Shown: positions 55,076 through 64,000 of the stretch, piece by piece | Layout of the letters: the number at the start of each line of letters is the position of its first letter | Numbering within the stretch: the stretch's first letter is position 1 | Source of the DNA: Mycetocola zhadangensis | GTDB lineage: Bacteria; Actinomycetota; Actinomycetes; Actinomycetales; Microbacteriaceae | DNA length: 64,000 bases | NCBI RefSeq assembly: GCF_003668565.1 | Contig: NZ_RCWJ01000001.1 | Coordinates: 744,001-808,000, forward strand | Direction: 5' to 3' | The notes under the pieces: model-generated | What the model saw: only the letters and a program-made list of their open reading frames with translations | Told to the model about the DNA's origin: nothing | Databases searched by the model: none | Position numbers and translations under genes: made by a program

Positions 55076-57489
55076 ACGCCAGCGATCAGCGACTCACTTG
55101 TCCTGCCATTGCGGCCTGGATCGCCGCTGCAGTTCTCGTCGGCATGCCCAGGATGGCCGTGTGGGTTGCGATCGGTGCTCTGATGCTCACACTGGCGCTT
55201 GCGGCGATCGCCGTGCGGCGCGGCCGGAAGCGTTCGGTTCCTCGCCACGCGCGGGACAACAAAACTCGCCGGCGACTGGCGGGTTGGGAGGGCGTGGTCG
55301 CCGTGACGTTCCTTGCCGTCTCGCTCGTGGCATCCGTTCTCACGCTTCGTGATGCGTCACGTTCGCCGCCCCTTCTGACTTCAGCTGTCGACTCGGGTCG
55401 CTCGGTTACGGTGACTCTCTCAGTGACGGACAAGACAGAGCTGCAAGTGGGCAACCAGGCTCACCCATGGGACCGGGCGACGGACGCCGGTCAGCCCAGC
55501 GAGGCCGAGCAGAGAATCCGCGGGACCGTGATCGAGATCACGGTGGGCCGCGCGAGGGCAGCGGCGTCGGTACCGGTCGTCGTTTTCGCTGAGACAGGGC
55601 CGAACGGCGTCGCGGTGATCGGCGAAATAGTGTCGGTGACCGGGCAGGTGGAATTGACAGAGCCGGGGGAGCGGGCGGCCGCGCTGATCTTCGCCCGGGA
55701 GGTGACCACTGTTGCGGAACCACCGGCCTGGCTGGCGTGGGCACCGCAGATGCGAGCTGGCCTGGTCGAAAAGGCCCGAGAGTTGCCCGGAATGGGCGGT
55801 GAACTGCTGCCCGGGCTCGCGACAGGTGACACCAGCGCGGTCTCGGAGGAACTTGACGCGTCCATGAAGGCGAGTTCGCTCAGCCACCTCACAGCGGTGT
55901 CCGGCGCGAACTGCGCTGTAATCGTTGCGGTCATCGTGATGCTGCTGTCCGCTCTCGGGTCGCCGCGCTGGCTCCGGATCGTCGGCGCCCTGGTCGGGCT
56001 GGGGTTGTTCGTCATTTTGGTGACACCCGAGCCGAGCGTCGTCCGCGCCGCACTGATGGCGGTCGCCGTACTCCTCGCTCTGGCCAGCGGCAGGCCCGTC
56101 GCTGGCCTCCCCGTCCTGAGTCTGGTCGTTCTGGTGCTCGTCGTCGGCGACCCGTGGATTTCCCGCAGCTACGGCTTCGCGCTGTCTGTTCTGGCGACGG
56201 CGGGGCTGCTCACTCTCACCCGTCCGCTGACCCGAGCGCTGACCATATGGATGCCGCGCCCGATCGCTGCGGCGATCGCGATCCCGCTTGCCGCCCAGCT
56301 CGCGTGCCAACCTGTGCTGATCCTACTTGATGCGTCATTGCCGCTGTACGGTATCCCGGCCAACCTGCTCGCCGCGCCGGCCGCTCCGGCAGCGACCCTG
56401 CTTGGCCTGCTTGGCTGCCTTTCGGCAACAGCCTTCCCACCGCTCAGTTGGCTCGCCCTGTGGCTCGGCTGGCTGCCGGCGTCGTGGATCGCCGGCATCG
56501 CCACAACACTGTCCACGCTTCCGGGCGCACGCCTGCCGTGGCTCGAGGGAGGAATCGGTGCAGTGCTGCTGAGCGCGATCACAGCGGCGGCCATCGCGAT
56601 CCCGCTCGCGCGAACACGTGAGCGACGACGTATCGCGCTCGTGCTCTCGGCGCTCCTCGTCGTTTCTGGGGGCGCATACGCGGGCACACTGGTCGCCGGT
56701 GGAATCGGGCCGCGACTCTCGTTGCCCAAGGATTGGAGTTACGCCGCGTGCGATGTTGGGCAGGGTGATGCCGTGCTGATTCGCAGTTCAGGTGTCGTCG
56801 CCCTCATCGACACCGGACCCGACCCGGCGCTGCTCAGCGACTGCCTCGACGTCCTCGGCGTTTCCCGGGTGAACCTTCTGGTGCTCACTCACTTCGACCT
56901 CGATCACGTAGGTGGTGTCCGAGCGGTCACCGGTCGAACCGACCGAGTGCTCACCGGCGTTCCTGAAAATTCAATTGACGAGCGGATGCTGCGCGACCTG
57001 TCTGCGGCAGGAGCTCACGTTTCCGAGGTGGCAGCCGGTACGCGGGGACGGCTCGGGTCAACCGCGTGGGAGGTGCTCTGGCCACCGGCACGAACACGGA
57101 GCCCGCCGACCGGAAACGACGGCAGCGTCGTCACGGTCTTCGACGGCAATGGGATCCGGTCGCTCTTCCTCGGCGACCTGTCCGAGCGAGCCCAGGAAGC
57201 TTTCCTGGCCACGCGGGCGCTCCGCGGGACGGTGGATCTCGTCAAGGTGGCCCACCACGGGTCCGCCGACCAGAGCGAGCGCCTGTATCGGCAGGTCGAC
57301 GCGCGCGCCGGGCTCATCTCGGTCGGCGCAGACAACGACTACGGCCACCCGGCACCGTCGATTCTTGACCTTCTGCGCGGGTCGGGGACGACCGCACTTC
57401 GCACCGACCGGTGCGGCATGGTCGTGCTCGGGCCGTCCGATTCGGGGCTGACGGTGTGGGCGGAGCACGCCGCGGCTGGCTGCCCGTGA
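55072..57489 (+). CDS. comEC: ComEC/Rec2-family DNA internalisation protein
   Basis: This is an 805-aa membrane channel for single-stranded DNA. A short N-terminal helical part and an OB-like extracellular domain are followed by the competence channel domain (about 225-540, SSLSHLTAVSGANCAVIVAV). The C-terminal metallo-beta-lactamase domain has DVGQGDAVLIRS and LTHFDLDHVGG, with KVAHHGSADQS later. The motifs are intact. Many actinobacteria keep comEA/comEC without proven competence. Confidence 0.94.
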   Translation: MNASDQRLTCPAIAAWIAAAVLVGMPRMAVWVAIGALMLTLALAAIAVRRGRKRSVPRHARDNKTRRRLAGWEGVVAVTFLAVSLVASVLTLRDASRSPPLLTSAVDSGRSVTVTLSVTDKTELQVGNQAHPWDRATDAGQPSEAEQRIRGTVIEITVGRARAAASVPVVVFAETGPNGVAVIGEIVSVTGQVELTEPGERAAALIFAREVTTVAEPPAWLAWAPQMRAGLVEKARELPGMGGELLPGLATGDTSAVSEELDASMKASSLSHLTAVSGANCAVIVAVIVMLLSALGSPRWLRIVGALVGLGLFVILVTPEPSVVRAALMAVAVLLALASGRPVAGLPVLSLVVLVLVVGDPWISRSYGFALSVLATAGLLTLTRPLTRALTIWMPRPIAAAIAIPLAAQLACQPVLILLDASLPLYGIPANLLAAPAAPAATLLGLLGCLSATAFPPLSWLALWLGWLPASWIAGIATTLSTLPGARLPWLEGGIGAVLLSAITAAAIAIPLARTRERRRIALVLSALLVVSGGAYAGTLVAGGIGPRLSLPKDWSYAACDVGQGDAVLIRSSGVVALIDTGPDPALLSDCLDVLGVSRVNLLVLTHFDLDHVGGVRAVTGRTDRVLTGVPENSIDERMLRDLSAAGAHVSEVAAGTRGRLGSTAWEVLWPPARTRSPPTGNDGSVVTVFDGNGIRSLFLGDLSERAQEAFLATRALRGTVDLVKVAHHGSADQSERLYRQVDARAGLISVGADNDYGHPAPSILDLLRGSGTTALRTDRCGMVVLGPSDSGLTVWAEHAAAGCP

Positions 57490-57533
57490 TGCTGTCAGGG
57501 TGCGCCGGTAAGCTTGAAACCGAAGGACGGTGA

Positions 57534-58574
57534 ATGGTGGCAGCTGCACGAGGCGGGGCATCCGCTCGAACGGCGACGAAAGTCGCGATTCCCCAGCTGG
57601 GCTGGAACGAGGTTCGACCAGCACCTGTCGTCCTGGTCTCCGGGCCCCAAAGTTTTCTGGCGGATCGTGCCATCAAACTGTTGCGCGACTTCCTCAAGGC
57701 TGAGGACCCGAGCCTGGAGGTCAACGACATCCAGGCCGACAGCTATGCGCCAGGTGAACTGCTGACGCTCGCGAGTCCCTCCCTGTTCGCCGAACCGCGC
57801 CTCGTTCGCATCAGCAACGTCGAAAAGAGCACCGATGCGTTTCTTCTCGACGCGCTGGACTACCTCGAGTCTCCGGCAGACGGCGCGTACGTCGTGCTGC
57901 GGCACGGGGGAGGCGTGCGGGGAAAGAAGCTCCTCGATGCGGTTCGGGCGAGCAAGGCGAACGCCATCGAAGTCGTCTGTACGGATTTGAAGAAAGACAG
58001 TGACAAGTTCGACTTCGCCGCCGCGGAGTTCAAGGCCGCAGGTAAGTCGATCCGTCCCGCTGCTCTCCGGGCCATCGTGTCCGCATTCTCCGACGATCTC
58101 GCCGAGCTGGCTGGCGCGTGTGCGCAGCTCATCTCGGACAGCAGCGCTGAGGTGACAGAAGCTGTTGTCAATCGTTACTACGGCGGCCGGGTGGAGACCA
58201 ACGCGTTCGCCGTCGCCGACGCGGCGATTGCCGGTCGCTACGCGGAGGCCCTCGTTGGGCTGCGACATGCTCTCGACTCCGGAGCAGACCCGGTTCCGCT
58301 CGTTGCCGCGTTCGCCAGCAAGCTCCGCACGATGGCGAAGGTGCAGGGCGGCCGCGGATCGTCTGCTGACCTTGCCCGTCAGTTCGGACTTGCGCCGTGG
58401 CAGGTGGACCGGGCTCGGCGTGACCTGTCCGGGTGGACAGATCAGGGGCTCGGCCGTTGCATCCAAGTGCTTGCCGACACGGATGCCAGCGTGAAGGGCG
58501 AGGGCCGTGACCCGGTGTACGCCCTCGAGCGCATGGTGCATACCGTCGCCGGGCGTGGACGCCTGCCGCGCTAA
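57534..58574 (+). CDS. holA: DNA polymerase III subunit delta
   Basis: This 346-aa clamp-loader subunit opens the beta clamp. The family sequence VVLVSGPQSFLADRAIKLLRDFLK starts near residue 31; the AAA+ domain is without a functional Walker A, as usual for delta. The C-terminal collar domain contains FAVADAAIAGRYAEALVGL. Position behind comEC and before rpsT is conserved. Start ATG 57534 or GTG 57537. Confidence 0.93.
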   Translation: MVAAARGGASARTATKVAIPQLGWNEVRPAPVVLVSGPQSFLADRAIKLLRDFLKAEDPSLEVNDIQADSYAPGELLTLASPSLFAEPRLVRISNVEKSTDAFLLDALDYLESPADGAYVVLRHGGGVRGKKLLDAVRASKANAIEVVCTDLKKDSDKFDFAAAEFKAAGKSIRPAALRAIVSAFSDDLAELAGACAQLISDSSAEVTEAVVNRYYGGRVETNAFAVADAAIAGRYAEALVGLRHALDSGADPVPLVAAFASKLRTMAKVQGGRGSSADLARQFGLAPWQVDRARRDLSGWTDQGLGRCIQVLADTDASVKGEGRDPVYALERMVHTVAGRGRLPR

Positions 58575-58635
58575 GAGGTGCTCGCCACCAGGCTGTGAGC
58601 TTCGTGCCGCCGCGGTGATGCAGCACGCAGGCAAC

Positions 58636-58666
58636 AAAAAAGGCTCCGCCGAAGCGGAGCCTTTTT
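58636..58666. terminator. Bidirectional terminator between holA and rpsT
   Basis: GGCTCCGC and GCGGAGCC with a CGAA loop are flanked by A5 on the left and T5 on the right (58636-58666). It ends transcripts from both convergent genes. Confidence 0.93.
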
Positions 58667-58687
58667 GAACGACCGAAGTCGGAATGC

Positions 58688-58948
58688 TTAGAGTGCAGCG
58701 GCCTTCTTGGCGAGGGCCGACTTGCGGTTCGCAGCCTGGTTCTTGTGGATGACGCCCTTGCTGACGGCCTTGTCGAGCTTCTTCGACGCGGTCTTCACGG
58801 TCGCTTCTGCCACAGCCTTGTCACCGGCAACGATCGCTGCACGGGCCTGGCGCACGACGGTGCGGAGCTCGCTCTTGACCGCCTTGTTGCGCTCGGTTGC
58901 CTTCTTGTTGGTGCCGATTCGCTTGATCTGCGACTTAATGTTTGCCAC
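58688..58948 (-). CDS. rpsT: 30S ribosomal protein S20
   Basis: This 86-aa basic helical protein binds 16S rRNA. It begins [20 protein letters not shown] and contains the family segments [12 protein letters not shown] and [19 protein letters not shown]. It is opposite to holA and lepA, the standard actinobacterial arrangement. Confidence 0.97.
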   Translation of the reverse strand: MANIKSQIKRIGTNKKATERNKAVKSELRTVVRQARAAIVAGDKAVAEATVKTASKKLDKAVSKGVIHKNQAANRKSALAKKAAAL

Positions 58949-59210
58949 GTTTATACGCTTTCGTTGTGTTCTGAATGGAAGTGCCGGTCAGCGAGAGAGG
59001 GCGCATTCCGACGAAAGATCGTGCGGAATTTCTCCACACGCAAGTCAACAAGTCACTCTATCAGCCGACACCAATTACGAGAAATTCGTGCGGCAGCCTC
59101 ACACGCCGCCCCGTGGCATCCGTTCTCGATAATGCTGTCGGCTCGACTGTCTTCGTCTCCGTGGGACAATGGGGAGTTAGTCCGTCCCACTCTTGAATCC
59201 TGAGGAACGC

Positions 59211-61064
59211 GTGAGCCCCAAAGCTGTTAAGGCACTCGAGCCCGCCGCTACCGATCCGTCGTTCATCCGCAACTTCTGCATCATTGCGCACATCGACCAC
59301 GGTAAGTCGACGCTGGCAGACCGGATGCTGTCTGTCACTGGAGCTGTCGCTGACCGCGACATGCGTGCACAGTACCTGGACCGGATGGACATCGAGCGCG
59401 AGCGCGGTATCACGATCAAGAGCCAGGCCGTTCGCATGCCGTGGGAGCTCGACGGGCAGACCTACGCCCTTAACATGATCGACACCCCGGGGCACGTCGA
59501 CTTCACCTACGAGGTGTCGCGTTCGCTCGCGGCGTGTGAAGGTGCCATCCTTCTTGTCGACGCGGCGCAGGGCATTGAGGCGCAGACGCTCGCGAACCTG
59601 TACCTGGCCATGGAGAACGACCTGGAGATCATTCCGGTTCTCAACAAGATCGACCTGCCTGCCGCCGACCCTGAGAAGTACGCCAAGGAGATCGCCAACC
59701 TCATTGGTGGATCGCCTGAAGACGTTCTCCAGGTGTCCGGCAAGACCGGCATGGGTGTTGAAGCTTTGCTTGACCGTGTCGTTCAGAAAATCCCGAACCC
59801 GGTCGGTGACCCCAACGCGCCCGCCCGCGCGATGATTTTCGACTCCGTCTACGACACCTACCGCGGCGTGATCACCTATGTGCGAATGATCGACGGGCAG
59901 CTGAGCCCACGTGAGCGCATCCAGATGATGTCAACGCGTGCGGTTCACGAACTGCTTGAGATCGGCGTCAGCTCGCCCGAGCCCGCTCCAACCATGGGAC
60001 TCGGTGTCGGCGAGGTCGGCTACCTGATCACTGGTGTGAAGGACGTTCGGCAGTCGAAGGTCGGTGACACCGTCACGACGGCCACCAAGCCGTCCACCAA
60101 TCCGCTTCCGGGTTACACCGACCCCAAACCAATGGTGTTCTCGGGTCTGTACCCGATTGACGGCAGCGATTACCCGGTTCTCCGCGATGCGCTCGACAAG
60201 CTCAAGCTCTCAGACGCGTCCCTCAACTACGAGCCGGAAACATCCGTCGCCCTTGGGTTTGGTTTCCGGTGTGGCTTCCTCGGACTGCTGCACCTTGAGA
60301 TCGTCACCGAACGGCTGGAACGCGAATTCAACCTCGACCTCATTGCGACAGCGCCAAGCGTGACCTACGAGGTGACGACCGACGACAAGAAGACGGTCAC
60401 GGTCACGAACCCGAGCGAGTTCCCGGGCGGCAAGATCTCCACCGTGGAGGAACCGATGGTCAAGGTCGGCATCCTCGCTCCCAAGGACTACGTCGGAACG
60501 ATCATGGAACTGTGCCAGGGGCGCCGTGGCGCGCTTCTCGGCATGGAGTACTTCGGCGAAGACCGGGTCGAACTGCGCTACACGATGCCGCTCGGCGAGA
60601 TCGTCTTCGACTTCTTCGACCACTTGAAGAGCCGCACGCAGGGCTACGCCTCGCTCGACTACGAGCCGTCCGGTTCGCAGACCGCTGACCTCGTCAAGGT
60701 CGACATCCTGCTCCAGGGTGAGCAGGTCGACGCATTCAGCGCCATCGTCCACCGTGACAAGGCATACGCGTACGGGCTGCTGATGACCGAGCGGCTGAAG
60801 AAACTCATTCCGCGCCAGCAGTTCGAAGTTCCTATCCAGGCGGCCATCGGCGCTCGTATCATTGCGAGGGAGTCGGTTCGGGCCATGCGCAAGGACGTGC
60901 TCGCCAAGTGTTATGGCGGTGACATCAGCCGGAAGCGCAAACTGCTCGAGAAGCAGAAAGAGGGAAAGAAGCGCATGAAGATGGTCGGCCGCGTTGAGGT
61001 CCCACAGGAGGCGTTCATCGCTGCGCTGAGCGGTGACACCGAGGTCGCGAAGGACAAAAAGTAG
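59211..61064 (+). CDS. lepA: Elongation factor 4 (LepA)
   Basis: This 617-aa ribosome-associated GTPase has the G1 motif [10 protein letters not shown] (about 25-34), [20 protein letters not shown] and NKID in order. The elongation-factor domains and the LepA-specific C-terminal domain ([20 protein letters not shown]) follow. GTG 59211 with TGAGGAA upstream was chosen over TTG 59193. The next gene begins 3 nt after the stop. Confidence 0.97.
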   Translation: MSPKAVKALEPAATDPSFIRNFCIIAHIDHGKSTLADRMLSVTGAVADRDMRAQYLDRMDIERERGITIKSQAVRMPWELDGQTYALNMIDTPGHVDFTYEVSRSLAACEGAILLVDAAQGIEAQTLANLYLAMENDLEIIPVLNKIDLPAADPEKYAKEIANLIGGSPEDVLQVSGKTGMGVEALLDRVVQKIPNPVGDPNAPARAMIFDSVYDTYRGVITYVRMIDGQLSPRERIQMMSTRAVHELLEIGVSSPEPAPTMGLGVGEVGYLITGVKDVRQSKVGDTVTTATKPSTNPLPGYTDPKPMVFSGLYPIDGSDYPVLRDALDKLKLSDASLNYEPETSVALGFGFRCGFLGLLHLEIVTERLEREFNLDLIATAPSVTYEVTTDDKKTVTVTNPSEFPGGKISTVEEPMVKVGILAPKDYVGTIMELCQGRRGALLGMEYFGEDRVELRYTMPLGEIVFDFFDHLKSRTQGYASLDYEPSGSQTADLVKVDILLQGEQVDAFSAIVHRDKAYAYGLLMTERLKKLIPRQQFEVPIQAAIGARIIARESVRAMRKDVLAKCYGGDISRKRKLLEKQKEGKKRMKMVGRVEVPQEAFIAALSGDTEVAKDKK

Positions 61065-61067
61065 CCC

Positions 61068-61721
61068 ATGCGCCGCAGCAACTTCGAAGACCAGCCCGTC
61101 GACTACGCAGCAGTCGGCGCCACCCAGGCGCACGACCTTATGCAGTACCCGCCCCACGGATTTGTGCCATACGAGGCATCGATCCGCCTGGGGAGTGGAG
61201 CTGAGCGCTTCGAATCTGCGTCGACGTCGTTGCTGAGCTGGGCAGTTCAGCGCGGCGCCGGTTTGCGTGTCGATGACATTCAGTCCGGGGAAGGCGAACG
61301 CTACGGCGGGATCCGGTACGCCGAAGACGGATCAGCCCTCGAGCCGATCCACCTGTCGACCGAGCAGCGATTCGCCGCCGACGGCACCCCGTATGTTGCG
61401 TCCGGCACAACAGCCCGGTTGCACGGTCGCATTGGTATGTTTCGCCTCGAGGAAAACATCCGTGTCGTGTACCTCATCGAGGAACCTGACGTTGTCGCGT
61501 TCGCCTACGGAACGGTTGGTGGCAAGAGAGTGAGCGGTGAGGACTCCTTCCGCATCACCCGCCGCGACGACGACTCAGTCTGGTTCGAAGCTCGCTCGTT
61601 CATGCGCCCGCTCGCTCTGCGCTACCGACTCTTCCCGCCTGCCATGACGATGCGGCGAAAGCGGCTGACGACGGCATATCTTCGTGCGCTCTCCCCGCTG
61701 TGGACGGGCCCGGCCACCTAA
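61068..61721 (+). CDS. DUF1990 family protein
   Basis: This is a 217-aa soluble protein of the DUF1990/YndJ-like family. The conserved parts are GFVPYEASIRLGSGAERFES, FAYGTVGGKRVSGEDSFRI and FWxE-type VWFEARSFMRP. It starts 3 nt after lepA and is probably co-transcribed with hemW. The role is unknown; the fold is thought to be of the START-like/lipocalin sort. Confidence 0.85.
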   Translation: MRRSNFEDQPVDYAAVGATQAHDLMQYPPHGFVPYEASIRLGSGAERFESASTSLLSWAVQRGAGLRVDDIQSGEGERYGGIRYAEDGSALEPIHLSTEQRFAADGTPYVASGTTARLHGRIGMFRLEENIRVVYLIEEPDVVAFAYGTVGGKRVSGEDSFRITRRDDDSVWFEARSFMRPLALRYRLFPPAMTMRRKRLTTAYLRALSPLWTGPAT

Positions 61722-61750
61722 GTGGCCACGTCGTATTTGAGAAGTCTGTA

Positions 61751-62974
61751 ATGGCCGGACCACTTCCGCTCGGTGATCCGGCACCGCCGGACGGCATGAT
61801 TCCCGCGTCGGCGGTCGACGGCGCAGATTCGCGCTCACTGGCCTTCTACCTGCACGTTCCGTTCTGCCGGGTGCGTTGCGGCTACTGCGATTTCAACACG
61901 TACACGGCGACCGAGCTCCGCGGGGCCAAACAATCTGACTATGCCGATGAAGCGGCGGCCGAGGTCGCTTTCGCCGCTCGGGCACTGCAGCAGTCAGGGT
62001 TGCCGCACCGTGAAGTGGAGACAATATTCTTCGGGGGAGGCACCCCCACGCTCCTGCCGGCGTCCGACCTCGTCCGGATGCTCGAGGCGGTTCGCGCGCA
62101 CCACGGTGTCTCGCCTGATGCGGAAATCACGACGGAAGCGAACCCTGATTCGGTCGACGCAGGCTACCTTCGCCAACTCGCTGACGCGGGCTTCACCCGG
62201 GTGTCCTTCGGAATGCAGTCCGCCGTGCCGCGGGTGCTTGCCACTCTGGAGCGAACTCATGACCCCGCGCGGGTCCCGATGGTAGTCGAATGGGCCAAGG
62301 CAGCCGGCCTGCAGGTGAGTGTGGACCTCATCTACGGCACGCCGGGCGAGACGCTCGACGACTGGGAAACGTCGGTCGACGCTGCTCTCGCCACACAGCC
62401 GGATCACATATCGGCGTATTCACTTATCGTCGAGCAGGGGACGAAGCTCGCTCGGCAAATCAAGTCGGGGTTTGTCGCGCTCCCTGACGAGGATCTTCAG
62501 GCCGATATGTACGAGTTGATCGATGAGCGTCTCGCCTCCGCCGGGTTCTCCTGGTATGAGGTCAGCAACTGGTCCACCTCGCGATCCTCGCGATCACGGC
62601 ACAATCTTGCTTACTGGCAGAGTCAGGACTGGTGGGGAGTCGGCCCGGGAGCGCACAGTCACGTTGGCGGCGTGCGGTGGTGGAACGTGAAGCATCCGGC
62701 CGCATACGCGGGTCGGATGGCTGACGGGGTTTCGCCCGCGGTGGGCAGGGAAACGCTTGACGGCGACGCGCGCGAGCTGGAGCGTGTCCTGCTCGGCGCC
62801 CGTACTCGCGATGGCATACAGATCAAGTCGCTGGCAAGCGAAGCGCGCGTGGCTGTTGCGGGTTTGATTGCGGATGACCTGGTTAACGCCAAAGCCGCCC
62901 TCGCCGGGACGATCGAGTTGACCTTGCGAGGGCGGCTTCTGGCAGATGTTGTCGTTCGGCGGCTTACCGCCTGA
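61751..62974 (+). CDS. hemW: Radical SAM protein HemW (heme chaperone)
   Basis: This 407-aa protein binds a [4Fe-4S] cluster through C39, C43 and C46 (PFCRVRCGYCDF). The GGGTPTLL and VDLIYGTPGETLDDW segments complete the radical SAM core; the HemW C-terminal domain follows. HemW-type proteins transfer heme to respiratory enzymes and were formerly annotated as anaerobic coproporphyrinogen oxidase-like. That fits the presence of cytochrome bd in the organism. ATG 61751 was preferred over 61700, which lies inside the upstream gene. Confidence 0.93.
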   Translation: MAGPLPLGDPAPPDGMIPASAVDGADSRSLAFYLHVPFCRVRCGYCDFNTYTATELRGAKQSDYADEAAAEVAFAARALQQSGLPHREVETIFFGGGTPTLLPASDLVRMLEAVRAHHGVSPDAEITTEANPDSVDAGYLRQLADAGFTRVSFGMQSAVPRVLATLERTHDPARVPMVVEWAKAAGLQVSVDLIYGTPGETLDDWETSVDAALATQPDHISAYSLIVEQGTKLARQIKSGFVALPDEDLQADMYELIDERLASAGFSWYEVSNWSTSRSSRSRHNLAYWQSQDWWGVGPGAHSHVGGVRWWNVKHPAAYAGRMADGVSPAVGRETLDGDARELERVLLGARTRDGIQIKSLASEARVAVAGLIADDLVNAKAALAGTIELTLRGRLLADVVVRRLTA

Positions 62975-62990
62975 CGTGCTGTTCCGCTGG

Positions 62991-63614
62991 CTACTTCACC
63001 ATGCGGAACGCGAAGAAGTAACGGTAGGCCTGGCCGCCGTTGACCTTCACTCCGCCGATGATGCCGAAGATGATGCCCACGATGCCGACGACAGCGGCCA
63101 ACGGGTAGAGCAGGAAGCCGATCAGGATCAAGGCGAGGACGGTGCCGACGAGGTACAGGCCCGCCACAAAGATGGTGATGGTGAGCTGGAAGTTCAGCGC
63201 CTCTTTGGCTTCCTGGCGTGTGAACGGTCCGCGGTCCTTGAAGACCAGGTAAATCACCAGTGGTGCGATCCAGCCAGCGGTACCGGCGCCGAGGAACGCG
63301 CCGAGCGCTCCGCCGAAGTGCGAAAGCGATGCCCACAGCTTGTCGTCCGCCTGCGTCAGGGGTGCACCCGGCTGGCCAGCGTACTGCTGCTGCTGCCCAC
63401 CGTACTGCTGCTGTGGTCCGCCGTACTGAGGTGCCCCGTACTGCGGCTGCTGTGAACCGTAGGGTGCCTGCTGCCCACCGTAAGGCGGCTGCTGAGGAGC
63501 CCCGTACGGTGGCTGCTGTGGAGGAACCTGGCCGCCGTAGGGCTGCTGAGGAGGAACGGGGCCACCCTCGCCCGGCGTGGGCTCTGGCTGGGGAGGGGTG
63601 TTCGGGTCGGTCAT
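62991..63614 (-). CDS. DUF4870 membrane protein with Gln/Pro/Tyr-rich N-terminus
   Basis: This is a 207-aa protein. The first ~105 residues are low complexity with repeats of the type PPYGGQ and QQPQYGAPQ. The DUF4870 domain with three helices follows (about 110-200: LWASLSHFGGALGAFLGAGT, WIAPLVIYLVFKDRGPFTRQ, NFQLTITIFVAGLYLVGTVL, then a last helix pair). DUF4870 proteins are Tic20-like small membrane proteins with no settled function. The repeat length may vary between strains. Confidence 0.88.
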   Translation of the reverse strand: MTDPNTPPQPEPTPGEGGPVPPQQPYGGQVPPQQPPYGAPQQPPYGGQQAPYGSQQPQYGAPQYGGPQQQYGGQQQQYAGQPGAPLTQADDKLWASLSHFGGALGAFLGAGTAGWIAPLVIYLVFKDRGPFTRQEAKEALNFQLTITIFVAGLYLVGTVLALILIGFLLYPLAAVVGIVGIIFGIIGGVKVNGGQAYRYFFAFRMVK

Positions 63615-63771
63615 GGCCTTGGCCTTTCAATCAGAGGGAGCAGTACGCCCGGCCGCATCGACGATCGTCGCTGCACAGGTGTGCGCCCGGTGGTGACCCC
63701 ACGGTACTGCGATTTACCCGACGCGAGCAACGCCAACAACAATTACGACCTCGCGAAGCGCGGCGCTAGAA

Positions 63772-63798
63772 TTGGCACTCAGGAGCAAAGAGTGCCAA
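63772..63798 (+). promoter_or_regulatory. CIRCE element (HrcA operator)
   Basis: TTGGCACTC (63772-63780), a 9-nt spacer, and GAGTGCCAA (63790-63798) form the canonical 9-9-9 CIRCE inverted repeat, with G/C instead of A/T at one symmetric position. It adjoins a -10-like TAGAAT (63767-63772) and lies 57 nt before hrcA. Confidence 0.95.
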
Positions 63799-63854
63799 TC
63801 CGACTCGGCTGAACGCGCGCCGACGGATTCTCAGGGAGCGGAGGGAGAACGGAC

Positions 63855-64000
63855 ATGGTCTCCGAACGAAGTCTCGAGGTTCTTCGCGTCATAGTGCAGG
63901 ACTACGTCGCCAGTCGAGAGCCGGTGGGGTCGAAGGGTATTGTCGACCGCCACTCCTTCGGCGTCAGCGCAGCGACCATCCGCAACGATATGGCGCAGCT
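63855..64000 (+). CDS. hrcA: Heat-inducible transcription repressor HrcA (partial, N-terminal)
   Basis: This is the first ~48 residues of HrcA, cut by the window edge. [20 protein letters not shown], then [20 protein letters not shown] and TIRNDMA, is the winged-helix DNA-binding start of the family. AGGGAGAAC precedes ATG 63855. The CIRCE element upstream indicates autoregulation; dnaJ usually follows. Confidence 0.95.
   Translation, partial: MVSERSLEVLRVIVQDYVASREPVGSKGIVDRHSFGVSAATIRNDMAQ

Noticed and set aside
1-64000. CRISPR arrays, rRNA genes, other tRNAs
   Set aside because: No regularly spaced repeats, no rRNA sequence, and no further cloverleaf was noticed; the only second TTCGAAT block (31912-31918) is the attR copy.

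Overview
The window is a stretch of high-GC actinobacterial chromosome. The order ileS-folC-DUF4233-ndk, rne-rplU-rpmA-obgE-proBA-nadD-rsfS and leuS-comEA-comEC-holA-rpsT-lepA-hemW-hrcA, the short GTG/ATG coupled starts (ATGA, GTGA overlaps), a translational-type ileS T-box and a CIRCE element before hrcA all fit Micrococcales, most likely Microbacteriaceae. The genus cannot be fixed from the sequence alone.

Layout. 1-4518: a dipeptide/oligopeptide-type ABC importer operon on the minus strand (SBP, two permeases, start of the ATPase), with a divergent TetR regulator. 4535-6292: an AAA ATPase and two small membrane proteins. 6293-9856: an accessory patch with lower gene density. It carries a four-gene cassette (membrane protein, ECF sigma factor, two lipoproteins) lying between 28-bp inverted repeats that look like serine-recombinase sites. 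9857-11205: an autoregulated YtrA-type GntR/DUF1648 pair. 11206-28114: core genes for isoleucyl-tRNA synthesis, folate, nucleotides, RNase E, ribosomal proteins, proline and NAD synthesis and ribosome silencing, ending in tRNA-Ala(GGC).

28039-31932: a decayed integrative element in the 3' end of tRNA-Ala. It has a 29-bp duplicated tRNA end at its far border, a frameshifted excisionase, an integrase N-terminal stub, a GIY-YIG fragment, an intact cysteine hydrolase, and an AbiE-like antitoxin whose toxin partner is broken. 32001-43171: assorted chromosomal genes (YchJ, FMN reductase, TRIC channel, alcohol dehydrogenase, GH3 hexosaminidase, FUSC, AlkZ-like, SRAP, App1, DedA) ending in an M56 protease and a BlaI repressor.

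43172-49770: divergent from blaI lies cydABDC (cytochrome bd oxidase and its ABC assembly exporter) followed by a TetR gene. The blaI-cydA gap holds three 17-bp palindromes spaced 22 and 44 bp centre to centre, which suggests that a BlaI/M56 proteolytic switch controls cytochrome bd. 49775-64000: F420-type reductase, pabB, leuS, competence genes, holA, rpsT, lepA, hemW, a DUF4870 protein and the start of hrcA.

The most promising lesser-known systems are the BlaI/M56-cydABDC module and the sigma-factor/lipoprotein cassette at 6941-9229. No CRISPR array, rRNA operon, complete IS element or intact prophage was seen.
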